Positions 35,526-48,502 are shown, counted from the first letter of the stretch. The stretch is DNA of 64,000 nucleotides from Pempheris klunzingeri (GCF_042242105.1 NC_092019.1:25508328-25572327); one strand, 5' to 3'. The notes: generated by a model from the sequence alone, not told the origin. Numbers and translations: made by a program.

Positions 35526-37829
35526 CATCTCTCTTTTGACTTTCATTTAGATATTTGTTCACTGCTTGTGTTGCTCACTTCTGCAGTCTGAGTTTCTTCA
35601 TTCCAGTTCTTCCACCTTTGATTCCTTGACACCTTGCTTGTCTTTTAACATTTCAGCGGTCTTGCTGAAACAACCTTGCAACAAGCTTGCTTTCATAACT
35701 TCTCCTCGTAGCTTTCCTCTCACATTCAATCCTCTGGTTCAGTTATTGTTGACACAAATAGGTCTTTCCTCTCCAATAGGGTCTTCACATTTTGTATGAA
35801 TTTAAATCACTGTGGAAAAATCATTTCTGCCAAAAACCTCTCATTATATTATAACAACAGATAGAACGTGATTGTAAATTCTCCCCTGGAGAGAAATGAT
35901 TCAGTTGCCCTGCTTTCCCTCAATGAGCCCTTAGTGAACACATGAAGATAGAAAAATGTTGCAGTTTGAAGGTTTCGGTTTGGATTCTACTCCTAAATTT
36001 CAAATCCAAATTATTTGTTCATCATCCGTCTTATATTTCATAGATAATTTACTGCATATAAAGATGGATGGTGAAGTAGACTGAAGGAGGAGCCTCCACC
36101 AGATGGCAGCAGATAAACACACCCAGCGTAAACACAGCAGCTCCGGAGTTCTTATGAAATCATTGCCTTGAAACAGGCAACCCTGTGTTTTGACTGTACA
36201 ATGCCCTCCAGTGTTTGGCACTCGGGCTATTAATGAGCCAAAGGGCTGCATGAGAAACACAAGACATGCAATGTTGCAATAGTGGGCTCATTATTGGAGG
36301 AATAAATCTCTCATTTTGTTTAAAAGAAGAAACATTATTGCACTGATGATTTACCGATGAAGCGGCTCAGGTATAATTCTGATTCTAGTAGTGATAGATG
36401 ATAAAGATAGAACAATGGAAACTGTGTTTGTAGACCAGTTTGGTTTCACACTGATCAAACCTACTTCCAAACACAACATGCCTCTTTGATTGCTGACAGA
36501 TGCTTCACATACTAAACATCTCAGTTGGACTGCAGCATTACATGAATGCTGCTTGACTGCATTCTATTCTATTCTATAATCCATTACTGTAGGTGACCAT
36601 AGTGATACCACTGACAAAAACAATGGTGTGTTTTCAGTGGATATTATCTGATATGAGTGTGAATGGAAAAGCACCTGAGTTCTCACACTGTTCTGTGCTT
36701 TTTATTTTGTCATATAAGCACTTCATTTATGTGTTCAGCTTCTATGTTTTTGCAAGTGTGCACTTTCTTTTTCAGCATCCTGATGTGATCTGTTGCACCT
36801 GCAGGTTGTGCCAGTAAATGACCACACGGTATTTTCTCAAAAGAGTTAGTTCACCTGAAACGCAGAGATGGGTTTCAAATTACAGCTGGGGAAAAGCATG
36901 AAAACAATAACACCGCACAAATGGTCTCAGAACAAAAACATGACACATGACACATGACATGGCCTCCATGTAAACTGTGACAATGTTATATCATGTTATT
37001 ATATTGTCCCGTGCAGATAGTTTCAGTTCTATCCACTGAGGTTTTCATTGATCCTGCTCGGAGATGTTGTCTTCACCCAAATGCCATCGAGGTAAATGAA
37101 ATTAACAAAGTTTTATATCAGTTATATAAGTTATATATTAAAAGTAACGTGTCCACAAACAACGTCCCGTTTGCTCTGGATAATCCCCGGACTTTAGAAC
37201 TGCTTTCGACCAAAGAAATAGTCCCTATGAAAGGTGTTTTCAGCGAGGGCTGGGGATTTTTCACTGTAAACACAACATTTTTAGAGAGAAATGTTACGTT
37301 TTTTTAAAAACGTCCCTTGCTTTGAGCAACAAAAATGACCCTAAATTCACTTCTGTGCTGTTCGTTTGGAGGCAAAAGTCTCAGATCTCAAAATCTCTGA
37401 ACATGATGTTCAGAATGAACAGAATGTTTTTGAGTATGTGTTATGTGGGCAAACTGACCTTTTAAACTCTTATTTTCCCCTTAAATTTCATCTGAAGTTT
37501 TATGAAACTGTGTGACAACATCACTGATGCAACACCTCACTGGAGCTAAATGATGTTTACGCTGAGCAAAAACAGTCAAACCCAACATTTGCATGGAGTG
37601 ACTACCATTAAAAGTAGCACTGAACCACGCCCAGTATAAAAGGATGCATAAAGCCACCAATGTCTCCAATCTCTGAGTCCGGGATATTAAATGGTTTCAA
37701 AATGCAACATTTTATGGGGAGAAATCTGTTCTCTAAAAATGATCATAATCAAAGTAATTAAAGTGAATGTAATGTATGTTTTTCAGTCCAAAATAGATTT
37801 AATAGTTAATTTCCAGAGGCCACTGGAAT

Positions 37830-37857
37830 GTGTGAGTGTGTGTGTGTGTGTGTGTGC
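37830..37857. repeat. (GT)n microsatellite
   Basis: TG dinucleotide run with one GAG interruption. Confidence 0.9.
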
Positions 37858-38431
37858 ACATACTTGTACATGCGGTGCGTGTAGTGCGTGGGTGTTTCCA
37901 GTTAATGGCTCTAATGACTCACCACATTGGGAGGGGAAGTGTGATCTGAGCTGGCTGATCTGAGATCTGAGAGTGAGAGAGAGACAGATGGACAGGCAGA
38001 ACAGGCAGCACCGTCCTCACACAGCACTGGACCAACGGAGAAACAAGTGAAAAGTGGAAACCTACAATAAAAAATAAAAGTAAACTTCGATCTTAGTGTT
38101 CACTGAAGAGACAGGACTGAGAGCCCAGGAACCACAGTCTGGCCGTCGTGACGAATGTGGCAACCTAGAAGCTACAACACTGTGACTGTTCTGCTGATGG
38201 AGACGCTTCCATACACAGCACATTGTAGAAATACCAGAATGTTAAAAAATCAACATTTACTTCGGAAAAAGTACGTCGGAGCATGTCAGGGCCTGAGGGA
38301 GGAGCAGCAGAACAACACTGCACTGGCTTCTTTCACAGTCACACTCGTGTTTTCATTCAGTTTTAAAGGAATAGCTTTGGGGAAATACACTTATCTGCTT
38401 TCTCGACAGGAATTAGGTGGAACCCCTCTTT

Positions 38432-38443
38432 CCCCCCCCCCCC
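38432..38443. repeat. Poly(C) tract
   Basis: Twelve consecutive C, followed by ACCCC. Confidence 0.9.
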
Positions 38444-39033
38444 ACCCCTGTGGTAAATATGAGGCTACCATAAACAGCTGCTTAGCTCAGCACAAAGACC
38501 AGAAACATGGGGAACAAGATCGTATTCATGCTTTTATTGACTTCACTTTGAAAGCAGGACATTTTCTGACATTCTCTATTATTATATTTATGTTAGAAAT
38601 CTCGTACAACCAGCTTTGAACATATGGACTTGTGTCATAAAGCCAATAGAAGAAATGTAAATATGAGTTTGACGGGGGAGGCGAGGCGAGTTCTCACAGT
38701 CTCACAGGAAGTTTGCGGGGTTCTCCCCTAATATTCAGTATTCAAATGAACAACATGAGCTCTGTTAGTTCTCTCTCCCCCTTTTCCGTGATTGATTATC
38801 ACAGATTGTCTTTGTCACACACACACATCAGGCCCCATCAGACTGGAAACCAGATGTCAACTACCTGCTTCCTCTTTCACTGAAATGGGAATATACGCGA
38901 ATGGAATTCTTCTCAAGTTCATCATCATGTGGACTTTTTTCAACCACTAGAGGGTGTGCATAAGGTGGAAATATCCAAACACAAGACAAAAGACCTTTGT
39001 TTCGTTATGAATGTGGCCTATTCTCCTGCTTCT

Positions 39034-39038
<5 letters not shown>

Positions 39039-39073
<35 letters not shown>
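39039..39073. repeat. (GT)n microsatellite
   Basis: Pure TG dinucleotide run of about 17 units, longer than the others in the window and so probably polymorphic. Confidence 0.95.
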
Positions 39074-39074
<1 letters not shown>

Positions 39075-40718
39075 TCACAGCAGGTCTGCATTAGCCTGTG
39101 TTGACAGCAAACACAAGCCCTGTCCTCTGCTTACTTCACTTGTGTTTGTGATGTTCCCAGCAGAGAATTTTTCATCGTGCTTGGCACCAAACACCGAGCC
39201 GACATCAAACAAACCACAAGAGAGACATTCCACTGTGTCAGGCTGCTCTAAAGGCTAATTCGACCTCAGGGCTGGCCCAAACCTGTCTGCTAGAGCACTG
39301 TGCCCTATGGTATGTCTCGTAAGGTGTTGGCCTTCATCCGCCAATGAACACAAAACAAAAAGTCACAGCGTAAAACCAGGCTGCATTGCTGCACAGTCAT
39401 CTGTGTGAGGAAGTGCTCTGTTCACTCACCAGCTATCCAATTCCATCAAACGTGGGGATTTAAATGGAGGACTTTGTACAGAGAGGAGTGGTGCATCACC
39501 CACTCATTTATGCTATCAGGTTATAAACCAATTACAGCAGGTTCTTCAGTGTGACAAAGGTCTGACTTGATTGAAAGGTTTAATCAAAGGTGGGGCTGCG
39601 GTGGTGAAAGGTTGAAGGTAAGAGGTGTGGCGATGACAGTGCAACATCAGAGAGGCACAAGTGCTTGTTTCAGTCGCAGTGGAGGAAGAGGGTCTTTTAA
39701 AGCTGCTTAAATAAATGTCTTATGTAAGCAATGCAGAGCCTTTTCCCCAGTGCACATAACCAGCAGTCAGATGATCGATCCACTGATCATGTCTGTTTCT
39801 TGATCATTTATCTGGTTTCCATCTCCCCTGTTGTCCACTTTTGCTCTGGCTTGCAATTTCGTCCAAAGGAAAGTGAAAAAGCCGTGTGTGAAAGCATTTG
39901 GCACGTCAGGAGCCCCTCCTCTCCTCGTCCACTGGTAATAGAGCACCGGTCAGTGTCTGCTAAAACATCATAGCTTACGTACCGTAGTTTCTCTTAGATT
40001 CAATTCAAACTATAATGTAGCCATTGTTACCTTCTATGGACTGGACAGTTCTCTTCAAAGGTGTGAATGTACTCGTTAGAATCACTTCTTGAAGGGATTC
40101 GATGAGCAGCATTATTGCTGAGTCGGCTCCGAGTTTCCAGCCTGTTCTAATCACACAGTAAGGTGCGGTCGGATGTTCAGGAAGTGTTTGCACCATTGAT
40201 CACTTTGAGGCGTGGCAGTGCCGACCAACATGTGTCAGCTGATCAGAATGTTCTTAAGGGCAAATCAAATTGAAAAAAAAAAACATATGAAATGTTCTGT
40301 GGATGTTACTAAGGTGTTATTCCACTGTGGCCTCCAGAACAGCGTCAGGGCTCCTTGCTCATAACAAGCAGATACGTAGAGTTTTAAGGTGTCAAACAGT
40401 CATCTTTTCACAGGCTGTCTCACCACACGGCGTAAGAATACCACCAGTGTCATTTTGTGTGATATCACAACCGCTGTTTAGCCTTTTATGTGTCATTTCT
40501 CATCATTTATTCCCTGCTGACTCATACTGTGCAAAGACAGCGTGTCATTTTACATGCATACACAACAAAGAAGCAATATGAGCGCAGCGACCATGTCAGG
40601 AGAAGGTCGGGGTGGAAGGATGGGTCAAACACAGGACTTTCACACAAAAGACCAGTGTTTGTTTCCTGTAAGAAACCAAACATTAACTTTGAGTTATTTT
40701 AACTGATGTAACTTATAT

Positions 40719-40734
40719 CACACACACACACACA
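40719..40734. repeat. Short (CA)n microsatellite
   Basis: About eight CA units. Confidence 0.85.
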
Positions 40735-42209
40735 GTAGCATAACTTCACCTCTGTAACTAACATGCTTATTCTAACCCACACCATCATCTTCTCCTGAAC
40801 CTCACCATGTAGTTTGTAGTTTGTAGTGTGACTGTTGAAAAGTTTCTCAGCAAGCTTTATTTTGAAAGCGTAATGAGACGTTCCATTCATTACTGTTAAT
40901 TTGGCGGACTGAGAATGTGTATTTTGATGTTTGGATGAGGCAGTGTAAAATGACACACTAAAAGGCTTAAAATGCTTTTGTAGACATGAAACATGAAACA
41001 TGTGGAGCGGCGTGCTATTTTCAGTTTCACACAGTGGAGAAGTAAACTAGGATTTCTTTTTTCACAGAGAAACTTGCCACACTTGAAATGTCATGGACTC
41101 AAGCTGAAGACGGCCACTATTCTACAGTATGAAAGTCAACACTACTAGCTATTTACAGCATTATATCATTGCATTGCTTTTAAGTTTCAGTGGGAAAAGC
41201 CATAATAGGTGAGAAAAGATGGGGAAAAACATTCTCCCTGCATTTAGTCTCCGACAGGTTTTGGGTGGACAGTTAAAAACATCGACTGTAATCCCACAGG
41301 AGCTTCCTGACATTTGGTGATGGGGAAAAGCTCTTTTATGACACATGCACCCATAAACACATCAGTGGACCCTCTGGTAAGGGTGTGTGCCTGAAATGCA
41401 AAGGTGATAAGTACCATGGAAGAACATAGTCAGCTGGATGAGAAGGATATCTCAGACAGACATGCTGAGGCAAAGAATGTTCCTGATGATGTTTCACATT
41501 GTCGTCCTCCCCTTTACCCATGTATTACTGCATTACGTGACTGTCTGACTGATGTGTGAAGGCTCGCTGTGGTGCATAATCTCACCATGGTAAAACAACA
41601 TGCAAGATGTATGTTTGTACAGAGTTGCTGACTTAGTGAAGTGTGATGAAACAATTCAGCCATATTGACTTGACCGGTAACTGGACGATAAGTTCACAGT
41701 TCAGTTTATTCAAAAGGCCTATTTGTACCATCAGATTCTGTCTGTGCTGTCCACAACCCATGCTTCTTTTGCAGGGAGGGGTTAAATATAACTGCATGGT
41801 GCAACACATGCAGTTATATACACGTCAGGGCACATTTGTGTGTCAAAGTTCACCAAAGTGTAACTCCATGCAAAAGATTCAAGTGGATTCACACAAATCC
41901 AGTGATCGCAGCGATTCCATGGAAATGAATTGGTTTCACCAAAGCTGGTGTGAGCAGGCTTTACAGATATCTTGTCAAGTTCACAGATTGGTGGAAGCAG
42001 GCGAATGGAAGTATGAACTGTTTGAAATTTAAGGACCCTAACGCTCATTGATGTGACACGGCTTGAAAGGATAATCAGCATAAAGCACAAACATGTTTTC
42101 CAACCCAGCTGGTTTTTGATATTTCCGCCAAACAAAGGTGCGATTGTCATTTCAGCTTAAACAGAGACGTATAGCGAGAACTGCCACCACCACCACCACC
42201 ACGACCTGT

Positions 42210-42672
42210 CAATCAGCATAGCTGTGAACTCCGCCCTCTCTAAATGCTTTGAGAGAGTGGTGCTGACCCACATTCGGAGCTGCATACCGGACACTCTGGA
42301 CCCCCTACAGTATGCCTACCGGACCAACAGGTCCACTTCAGACGCCATTGCTGCAGTCCTGCACACCTCCCTCTCACACCTGGAGAATAAAGACTCCTAC
42401 ATCAGGATGTGCTTTATCGACTACAGCTCGGCGTTCAACACGGTCATCCCCCACAAGCTCACCCACAAACTGTTGTCACTCGGACTGCACCCCCCCCTCT
42501 GTGACTGGCTCCTGGGCTTTCTGACTGGCAGGCCTCAGTCTGTCAGGATAGGATAGGTCAGGATCCTCTCCTTTTTCACTCTTTGGCATTCGGTGCGGAT
42601 GGCAAAGCAAGATTTTCATTGTACAGGGAAACTTGTTTCTACACTGTATACATGACAATAAACACTTTGAAT
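42210..42672 (+). mobile_element. Internally deleted LINE: reverse transcriptase piece joined to 3' tail
   Basis: Positions 42224-42553 read as a reverse-transcriptase segment with YAYRTNRSTSDAI and FIDYSSAFNTVIPHKLTHKL, the latter spanning RT motif A. The frame ends at a GGATAGGATAGG junction (42546-42557), and downstream comes a LINE-like 3'UTR with TTTTCATTGTACAGGGAAAC and an AATAAA signal at 42657-42662. The catalytic YADD region, endonuclease and 5' half are missing. The protein looks like the Jockey/L2/Rex1 group of endonuclease-bearing LINEs and not like the L1 at 55-60 kb. A (CAC)n run lies just upstream at 42185-42203. This copy is inactive. Confidence 0.8.
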
Positions 42673-43704
42673 CCTCTCGTCCAAACGTGGTCACTTCTGG
42701 CTCCAAACACCAAGATGCCGTCGGCTGAAAAGCTCAGCTTGAGGCTTTAACAATGAATGAAATGTTAGTTGATATGAATGTAATATAAAAAGTGTATAAA
42801 TGTGGTAGTGTGCCGGCCGGACTCTAAAGCAGAAAAAAGTCTTTTAGTAAAAGGTACAATGCTCAAAACACACACATACACACAGAGACAATATTACCAA
42901 GGGCTGTTTTTTTCCAAATAAAATGTTCCATGTGTCTTTAACAGAGTTTTTGTTGTTGTCACACTCCATCATCCTATACTGTAGCGAAAGGGTCAATATC
43001 ACTATAAAGTACCTTTTGGTGTCCTCATCAGAATCACTAAGTTATCATTAACATGTTGCAACATAATGAAAAGTTTAGGTGTTAGACAAATGTCCATACA
43101 TTGACACACAGATCAGTACAAGGACAAGTTTCTTAAAATGTCTTTCTCTAAAACACTAACCATTTCCTTTGGTTGGGTGCTTCTGCTTTTGCTTTGTCCC
43201 ACACGCTGCTCTGCTAACTTGAAGCAGTGTAATAAGACATTAAATGACACAAAATTAAAATACTTTTTAAATGTTCTTATTATTCTTACCAAGCTCTTGG
43301 CTAAAACAAGTCATTTAGATTTTTTTTTTCTTTTTATAATTATATTTAACATTTTGTACACCTCCCTATGGTTGCCGTCCACCCTGTCATCATGGGGTAC
43401 TTGCCCCTTTGAGAAACCAACTGATGTAATCAGTGACATCACCACCCCAATTTGTCTTTCTTCAATGGAGGTAGAAATAACTGCTGCAAGTACAGTGAGT
43501 ATCTACACTTATATTTCCTCATTTTCACCTCATTATGTTTGTAGTTAGATGTTGCCAAGCTTAACATGTCCACCCTGTCAGAGGAAAAGATCATTAAAAG
43601 AAATGCAAAATATATGTGAAGAACAGCATGTATGTTCAACAGTCAGTCACTTTGCTAGCTGATGGTCCACCATTTGCTTCTTAGATGCTAACTGTAGCCA
43701 AAAA
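42673..43704. other. Left flank of the minisatellite with isolated repeat cores
   Basis: No intact gene. Two isolated cores identical to the array unit lie here (CCGTCCACCCTGTCA at 43375-43389 and TGTCCACCCTGTCA at 43567-43580). An ORF at 43138-43548 starts with a hydrophobic signal-like stretch (WVLLLLLC) but has no domain. Its frame ends in a donor-like ACA|GTGAGT near 43494, and a matching phase-0 acceptor-like TTTGTAG lies near 43544. A decayed gene or element is possible but unproven. Confidence 0.4.
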
Positions 43705-44849
43705 TGTCCACCCTGACACCCTGTCCCCGTCCACCCTGTCACCCACTCACCGTCCACCCTCTCACCGTCCACCCTGTCCACCCTCTCACCGTCCACCCTG
43801 CCCCCGTCCACCATGTCACCCTCTCACCGTCCACCCTGCCCCCGTCCACCCTGTCACCGTCCACCCTGTCACCCTGTCCACCCTGTCACTGTCCACCCTG
43901 TCCACCCTGTCACCGTCCACCCTGTCCACCCTGTCACTGTCCACCCTGTCCACCCTGTCACTGTCCACCCTGTCACTGTCCACCCTGTCACCGTCCACCC
44001 TGTCACCGTCCACCCTGTCACCGTCCACCCTGTCCACCCTGTCCCTGTCCACCCTGTCACTGTCCACCCTGTCCACCCTGTCCACCCTGTCACTGTCCAC
44101 CCTGTCACCGTCCACCCTGTCCACCCTGTCCACCCTGTCACCGTCCACCCTGTCCACCCTGTCACCGTCCACCCTGTCCACCCTGTCACTGTCCACCCTG
44201 TCCACCCTGTCCACCCTGTCACTGTCCACCCTGTCACTGTCCACCCTGTCACCGTCCACCCTGTCACTGTCCACCCTGTCCACCCTGTCACTGTCCACCC
44301 TGTCACTGTCCACCCTGTCCACCCTGTCCCCGTCCACCCTGTCCACCCTGTCACTGTCCACCCTGTCCACCCTGTCACTGTCCACCCTGTCACTGTCCAC
44401 CCTGTCACCGTCCACCCTGTCACTGTCCACCCTGTCCACCCTGTCACTGTCCACCCTGTCCACCCTGTCCACCCTGTCACTGTCCACCCTGTCACTGTCC
44501 ACCCTGTCCACCCTGTCACTGTCCACCCTGTCCACCCTGTCCACCCTGTCACTGTCCACCCTGTCACCGTCCACCCTGTCACTGTCCACCCTGTCCACCC
44601 TGTCACTGTCCACCCTGTCCACCCTGTCCACCCTGTCACTGTCCACCCTGTCCACCCTGTCACTGTCCACCCTGTCCACCCTGTCCACCCTGTCACTGTC
44701 CACCCTGTCCACCCTGTCACTGTCCACCCTGTCCACCCTGTCCACCCTGTCACTGTCCACCCTGTCACTGTCCACCCTGTCCACCCTGTCACCGTCCACC
44801 CTGTCCACCCTGTCCACCCTGTCACTGTCCACCCTGTCACTGTCCACCC
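43705..44849. repeat. GC-rich minisatellite of 9- and 15-bp units
   Basis: The array is built from TGTCCACCC (9 bp) and TGTCACTGTCCACCC, with variants carrying CACC or CCCC (15 bp), in irregular order. Its left end is more diverged, with CTCTCACC and CTGCCCCC variants. At 44577-44747 three identical 57-bp blocks (15+9+15+9+9) form a higher-order repeat. Because every unit length is a multiple of three and the units contain no stop codons in most frames, five overlapping ORFs of 343-403 codons run across it on both strands. They encode simple peptides such as VHPVT or DRVDS and are not genes. Confidence 0.97.
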
Positions 44850-44897
44850 TGTATAGTATAGTTGTTGTTTTTTTACATACTCTGATAAGATGGTGAT

Positions 44898-44924
44898 GAA
44901 TTCTTTGAATTCTTTGAATTCTTT
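44898..44924. repeat. Three 9-bp tandem units GAATTCTTT
   Basis: Three exact units just right of the minisatellite. Confidence 0.9.
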
Positions 44925-46736
44925 ATGAACTTTTTTCTCAAACACAGTCCATACTGCCAAAAAGGGTGAGTCAGAGGCCTGTTTTGAATGGTCTTTTTAG
45001 AGTAATGAGTCCAGGTGGAGCGGAGACAACAAGGCGATATCGGGAACACCGTGATGCTTGCCTGCCGCAGAGTGCATGGTGTATCTTAGGGTCAAATCTT
45101 TGCCCTCTGCTTTGTCTGATAAAAAATTATATACTGTTGTGTAGAGGAGGTCAGCTTCGTCTGGCCTCTCAAAAAAAAAAACATAAGGGTATCGGCCAAT
45201 CAGATTGAACCTGGGCTCGTCATTGAATTGGTCAATTCATCATTAAAAAGGGAGGAGGCTGGAATAAACGTGGTGTCTACCCACTCACAGGCTGCCATAA
45301 GGAACTGCCGGAATTGAAACTGAACTGCCGGACCACTGATCTCCGGCCACCTAATGTCAGATTTCACATTCTGTAGTAAGCTCGCAAGTAACAAAATGGA
45401 TGGAGACAAGGACTTGGAGTTTCTCGTTAGGAATGATTTTACCAAGCTACCTTTTGATTAAACAGGGAGGTGGCCCAACTGTGAAGCTTGACCTGACTCA
45501 GAGGAGAGCTGAGGGGAAAGCTGGTTCTGTTTGTGTGGCAAACTACAAATCGGACTGAAGCTCAAACTCAAACTTTTTGACTGAGTGAGAATGAACGAGA
45601 CTCAGGATCAAGCGGCGGCCGTACGCCTGTGAAGACACAAACCAGCAGGTGGACAAAAATGCGCCATGTTGTAGAGAATGATTGCTGCCTTTTCGGGGGA
45701 AACAATGAATCAGCCAGTAGCTCGGGAGGCAACAAGGGGAAGTTTGTGGAGCCGATGTCCAGTTCAACACAACACTCGCAGAGAGTCTGGCATCAGCAAA
45801 CACATTCACAGGTATGTCAAGAATATCATTAACGTAACTTCATTCATTCTTGTCGTCTGTGAAAGGAAATACTAAAGATAGATCAAAATTGCTATGTAAC
45901 TGCCATCATATGCTGACACAATCCCAATGGCGCGCTGACCGGCTTCCTGTATGAAATTCCTCACATACCACCAAATGAATATTTCCATTAAATGGAAACC
46001 CTGTCATCAGCTGAGCTAACAGGCTATTCTGAGCCACACCACACGATAATTACATACACAGCTCAGATGGGAACATCAGCCGGACCACAATACTCAGCGT
46101 AAGAATGAAAATGAAGACTTTACATTATCTCTCCACATTATTTGTGTGCCTGCAGCCATTTTCTTTCAAATTACACTTAGTTTTGTCACTCTATCAATGT
46201 ATGAACATTACATTAAACACAATACAAATGTCTACAGTGTGTAGCTTGCGGATGATTTCTCTTTTGCTCTTTCTTTGATTGATTATACTATAAACCAATT
46301 TTACAAACACACAAACGACAACAAGAATGAAAAACAAAAAAAAAAGAACAAAAGTAACAAAACCACCCACAAAAGACTTTACAATCTGTGCCACACACAT
46401 TCATCTGGGATAGAAAAAAAACGTGCAAAACACTAGAAACACAAAATTCCCCTTTTTATTTAAGATTTCAGTCTGGTCAGTGCTCATCACGGTGCTGGGG
46501 CCTGATAAAGCTGAATGAGTGTAAAGCTGAATGGAGCCAGACAGGGGAGGCATGCGTGGCGCTCACGGTCACGTGGTGGATCACGTTTCCTTTGTCTCTG
46601 AGCCCCACGGCCCGCTTTGTCTGAACGAGGGGATACGATTTCCCCTCGTCTTTGATGTCCCCTCCTCCCACACTTCCACGCCTCTCTCTTCAGCCCTTAT
46701 TTCCCCCTCCTCCCCCCATACCAACCCACCCACAGT

Positions 46737-46738
<2 letters not shown>

Positions 46739-46768
<30 letters not shown>
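46739..46768. repeat. (CA)n microsatellite
   Basis: Fifteen CA units, preceded by a pyrimidine-rich tract from about 46660. Confidence 0.95.
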
Positions 46769-46772
<4 letters not shown>

Positions 46773-48223
46773 CGTGGTCTAGCCCTCTGCTTACGGGAAA
46801 CCCAACGCAAGGCTGCATCTGGAGGTGAATACATGGCCATGGCCGTGAGCCTGAATACCTCACTGAATGACTGCATGTGGAAAACATTCAGGATAAAATA
46901 AACTGTTGAGTTAGAATTTTGATATTGCCATAAAATGTCTCACTGTGAGAGTGGACAGAAAACTGTATTGTTTTGAGAAGCAGATAGACAGAATGTACCA
47001 GACAGACCTTGATTGTAGTGCTTTTGTTGTGCAAAACATATTCTAAAGTTTGATTATAGATACACGCCTGAACAAAACTGTTAGATTACCATAACATCAC
47101 TACAGGAACGTGCTATCTGTGACGCACGAACCTAAACAGCAAATCAGAAAAGGTTATGTACTTTATGATGTCCAACAAGCATTTAAAAATGAGATGTTTG
47201 AATCAGTTAGAAGCTCCTCTGACCGCCCCCCCCCAGGGGTCCGTCATGAGCCCAGCGCTGTGTGCTTTATGTGTGACCAGAATAAACTGCTTGTGAGACC
47301 AGACTGAAAACCTCCGGCTGAAGTTCTTGGGCTGTCAATGAAAGAATCGGGAAGCTTCTAACAAAACTACAGGCCAAAAACCAAAAGTGAAGACACCATC
47401 AGCTTTATGTCCAAACAGAACATATATTTTTAAGCAGCAGACAATCTACTAAGAGCGTTCTACTAAAGAGCAAGTACTGTGACAGGAATCCTGTTGAATG
47501 TCTCCACATGCACTTTGATACTGGAGTTGATCTTTGTTCTCGGTGCATTGTGGAGTGATAACAAACAGTCCTGTTCCCAAACAGTCCTTCTCCAGTTTTG
47601 GCAACTGACGGTCAATCTTTCTGCATCCACTTGCACACAGATTGCCTTATAAGGGAAAAGTTCAGAGCTAAAGATAAATCCACGGGGGAGGTTTTAGAAT
47701 GCAATCGTTGTATTTTAGTTATAACAACAAAATATCTTCTTATATATAGTTGCTAGTTGCTTCTGCTCTCACATAACCATTGCACACCCTTGGCATGAGT
47801 GAAACATCACAGTCATTTTGTGAGTTCATGGAAACTGAAATAGGCTTAACTATTTAACCACTAACTGTTTTGTCCTTTGGACACTAGCACTATGTAGAAC
47901 TTTGAATTAGTCCAAGTTCTATAAACTCTATAATATATCACAGTATATACAATATACGGTCACAAAACTATGGATACATGGAGATTAGAATATATATGTG
48001 AACAATGAGGCTCCAGGAGGACACCAAACACCCCTCTGCACTGCTACGTGGGAGCCTGCACGGAAACCTGCTCTCCACTATAGAGACCTTTGTGTGAACA
48101 GGCCACACAAAGAAAGAAAGAAAGAAAATCTCACAAACAGAAACCAAAACACAAAGACATGCTGCATTATGTGTCATGTTTTTCACTGCTACCATACTGC
48201 TAATTTATTAGACACATTCCTAT

Positions 48224-48502
48224 TGTCAGTGCTATAGCTGCTGTTAGCTGTTTGTTTTCTCAGACAGAAAGCCCCCCCCCTCTGAGCCTGGTTCTGTTCC
48301 AGGTTTCTTCCCGTTAAAGGGGATTTCTTCCAGCCATTCCAAGGATTCTTGAATCCTTAATGTTGAATTCCTGAATCGTTGGGTCTCTCTCTTAATTAAA
48401 GAGTTTGGTCTAGACCTGCTCTTTATGGAAAGAGTCTTGAGATAACGCTGTTATGAATTGGCGCTATATAATTAAAGATTGATTGATTGATTGATTGATT
48501 GA
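48224..48502 (+). repeat. Dispersed fish repeat with (ATTG)n tail
   Basis: It begins AGTGCTATAGCTGCTG, continues GAGCCTGGTTCTGTTCCAGG and TTCTTGAATCCTTAATGTTG, and ends in GGCGCTATATAATTAAAG followed by a (GATT)n tail. It is the sister of the copy at 17704-18071. The simple tail at one end is typical of retroposons. Confidence 0.85.

Larger units (their letters stand above)
26040..42180. other. Gene-poor region upstream of tmod4
   Basis: I find no coding exon in this 16-kb stretch. It must hold the tmod4 promoter near its left edge, which is purine-rich at 26060-26105. It contains decayed low-complexity DNA (26340-26830), microsatellites, one tRNA-like SINE copy (35268-35525) and many short ORFs without domains. 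VPS72 and PIP5K1A, the next genes at the human locus, were looked for in the ORF translations and not seen, so synteny may break here or they may lie beyond the window. Confidence 0.6.

Noticed and set aside
36993-37307. 104-codon ORF on the plus strand
   Set aside because: No domain, no consensus splice framework and no repeat relation recognised.
43138-43548. ORF starting with a signal-peptide-like stretch (WVLLLLLC)
   Set aside because: A hydrophobic run alone is weak evidence, and the rest has low-complexity hydrophobic sequence and no conserved cysteine pattern.
43705-44849. CRISPR array
   Set aside because: The units are directly adjacent with no unique spacers, and the genome is a vertebrate.
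43685-44960. Five overlapping ORFs of 343-403 codons on both strands
   Set aside because: They are products of a tandem array with unit lengths divisible by three and no stops; the peptides are simple repeats with no gene context.
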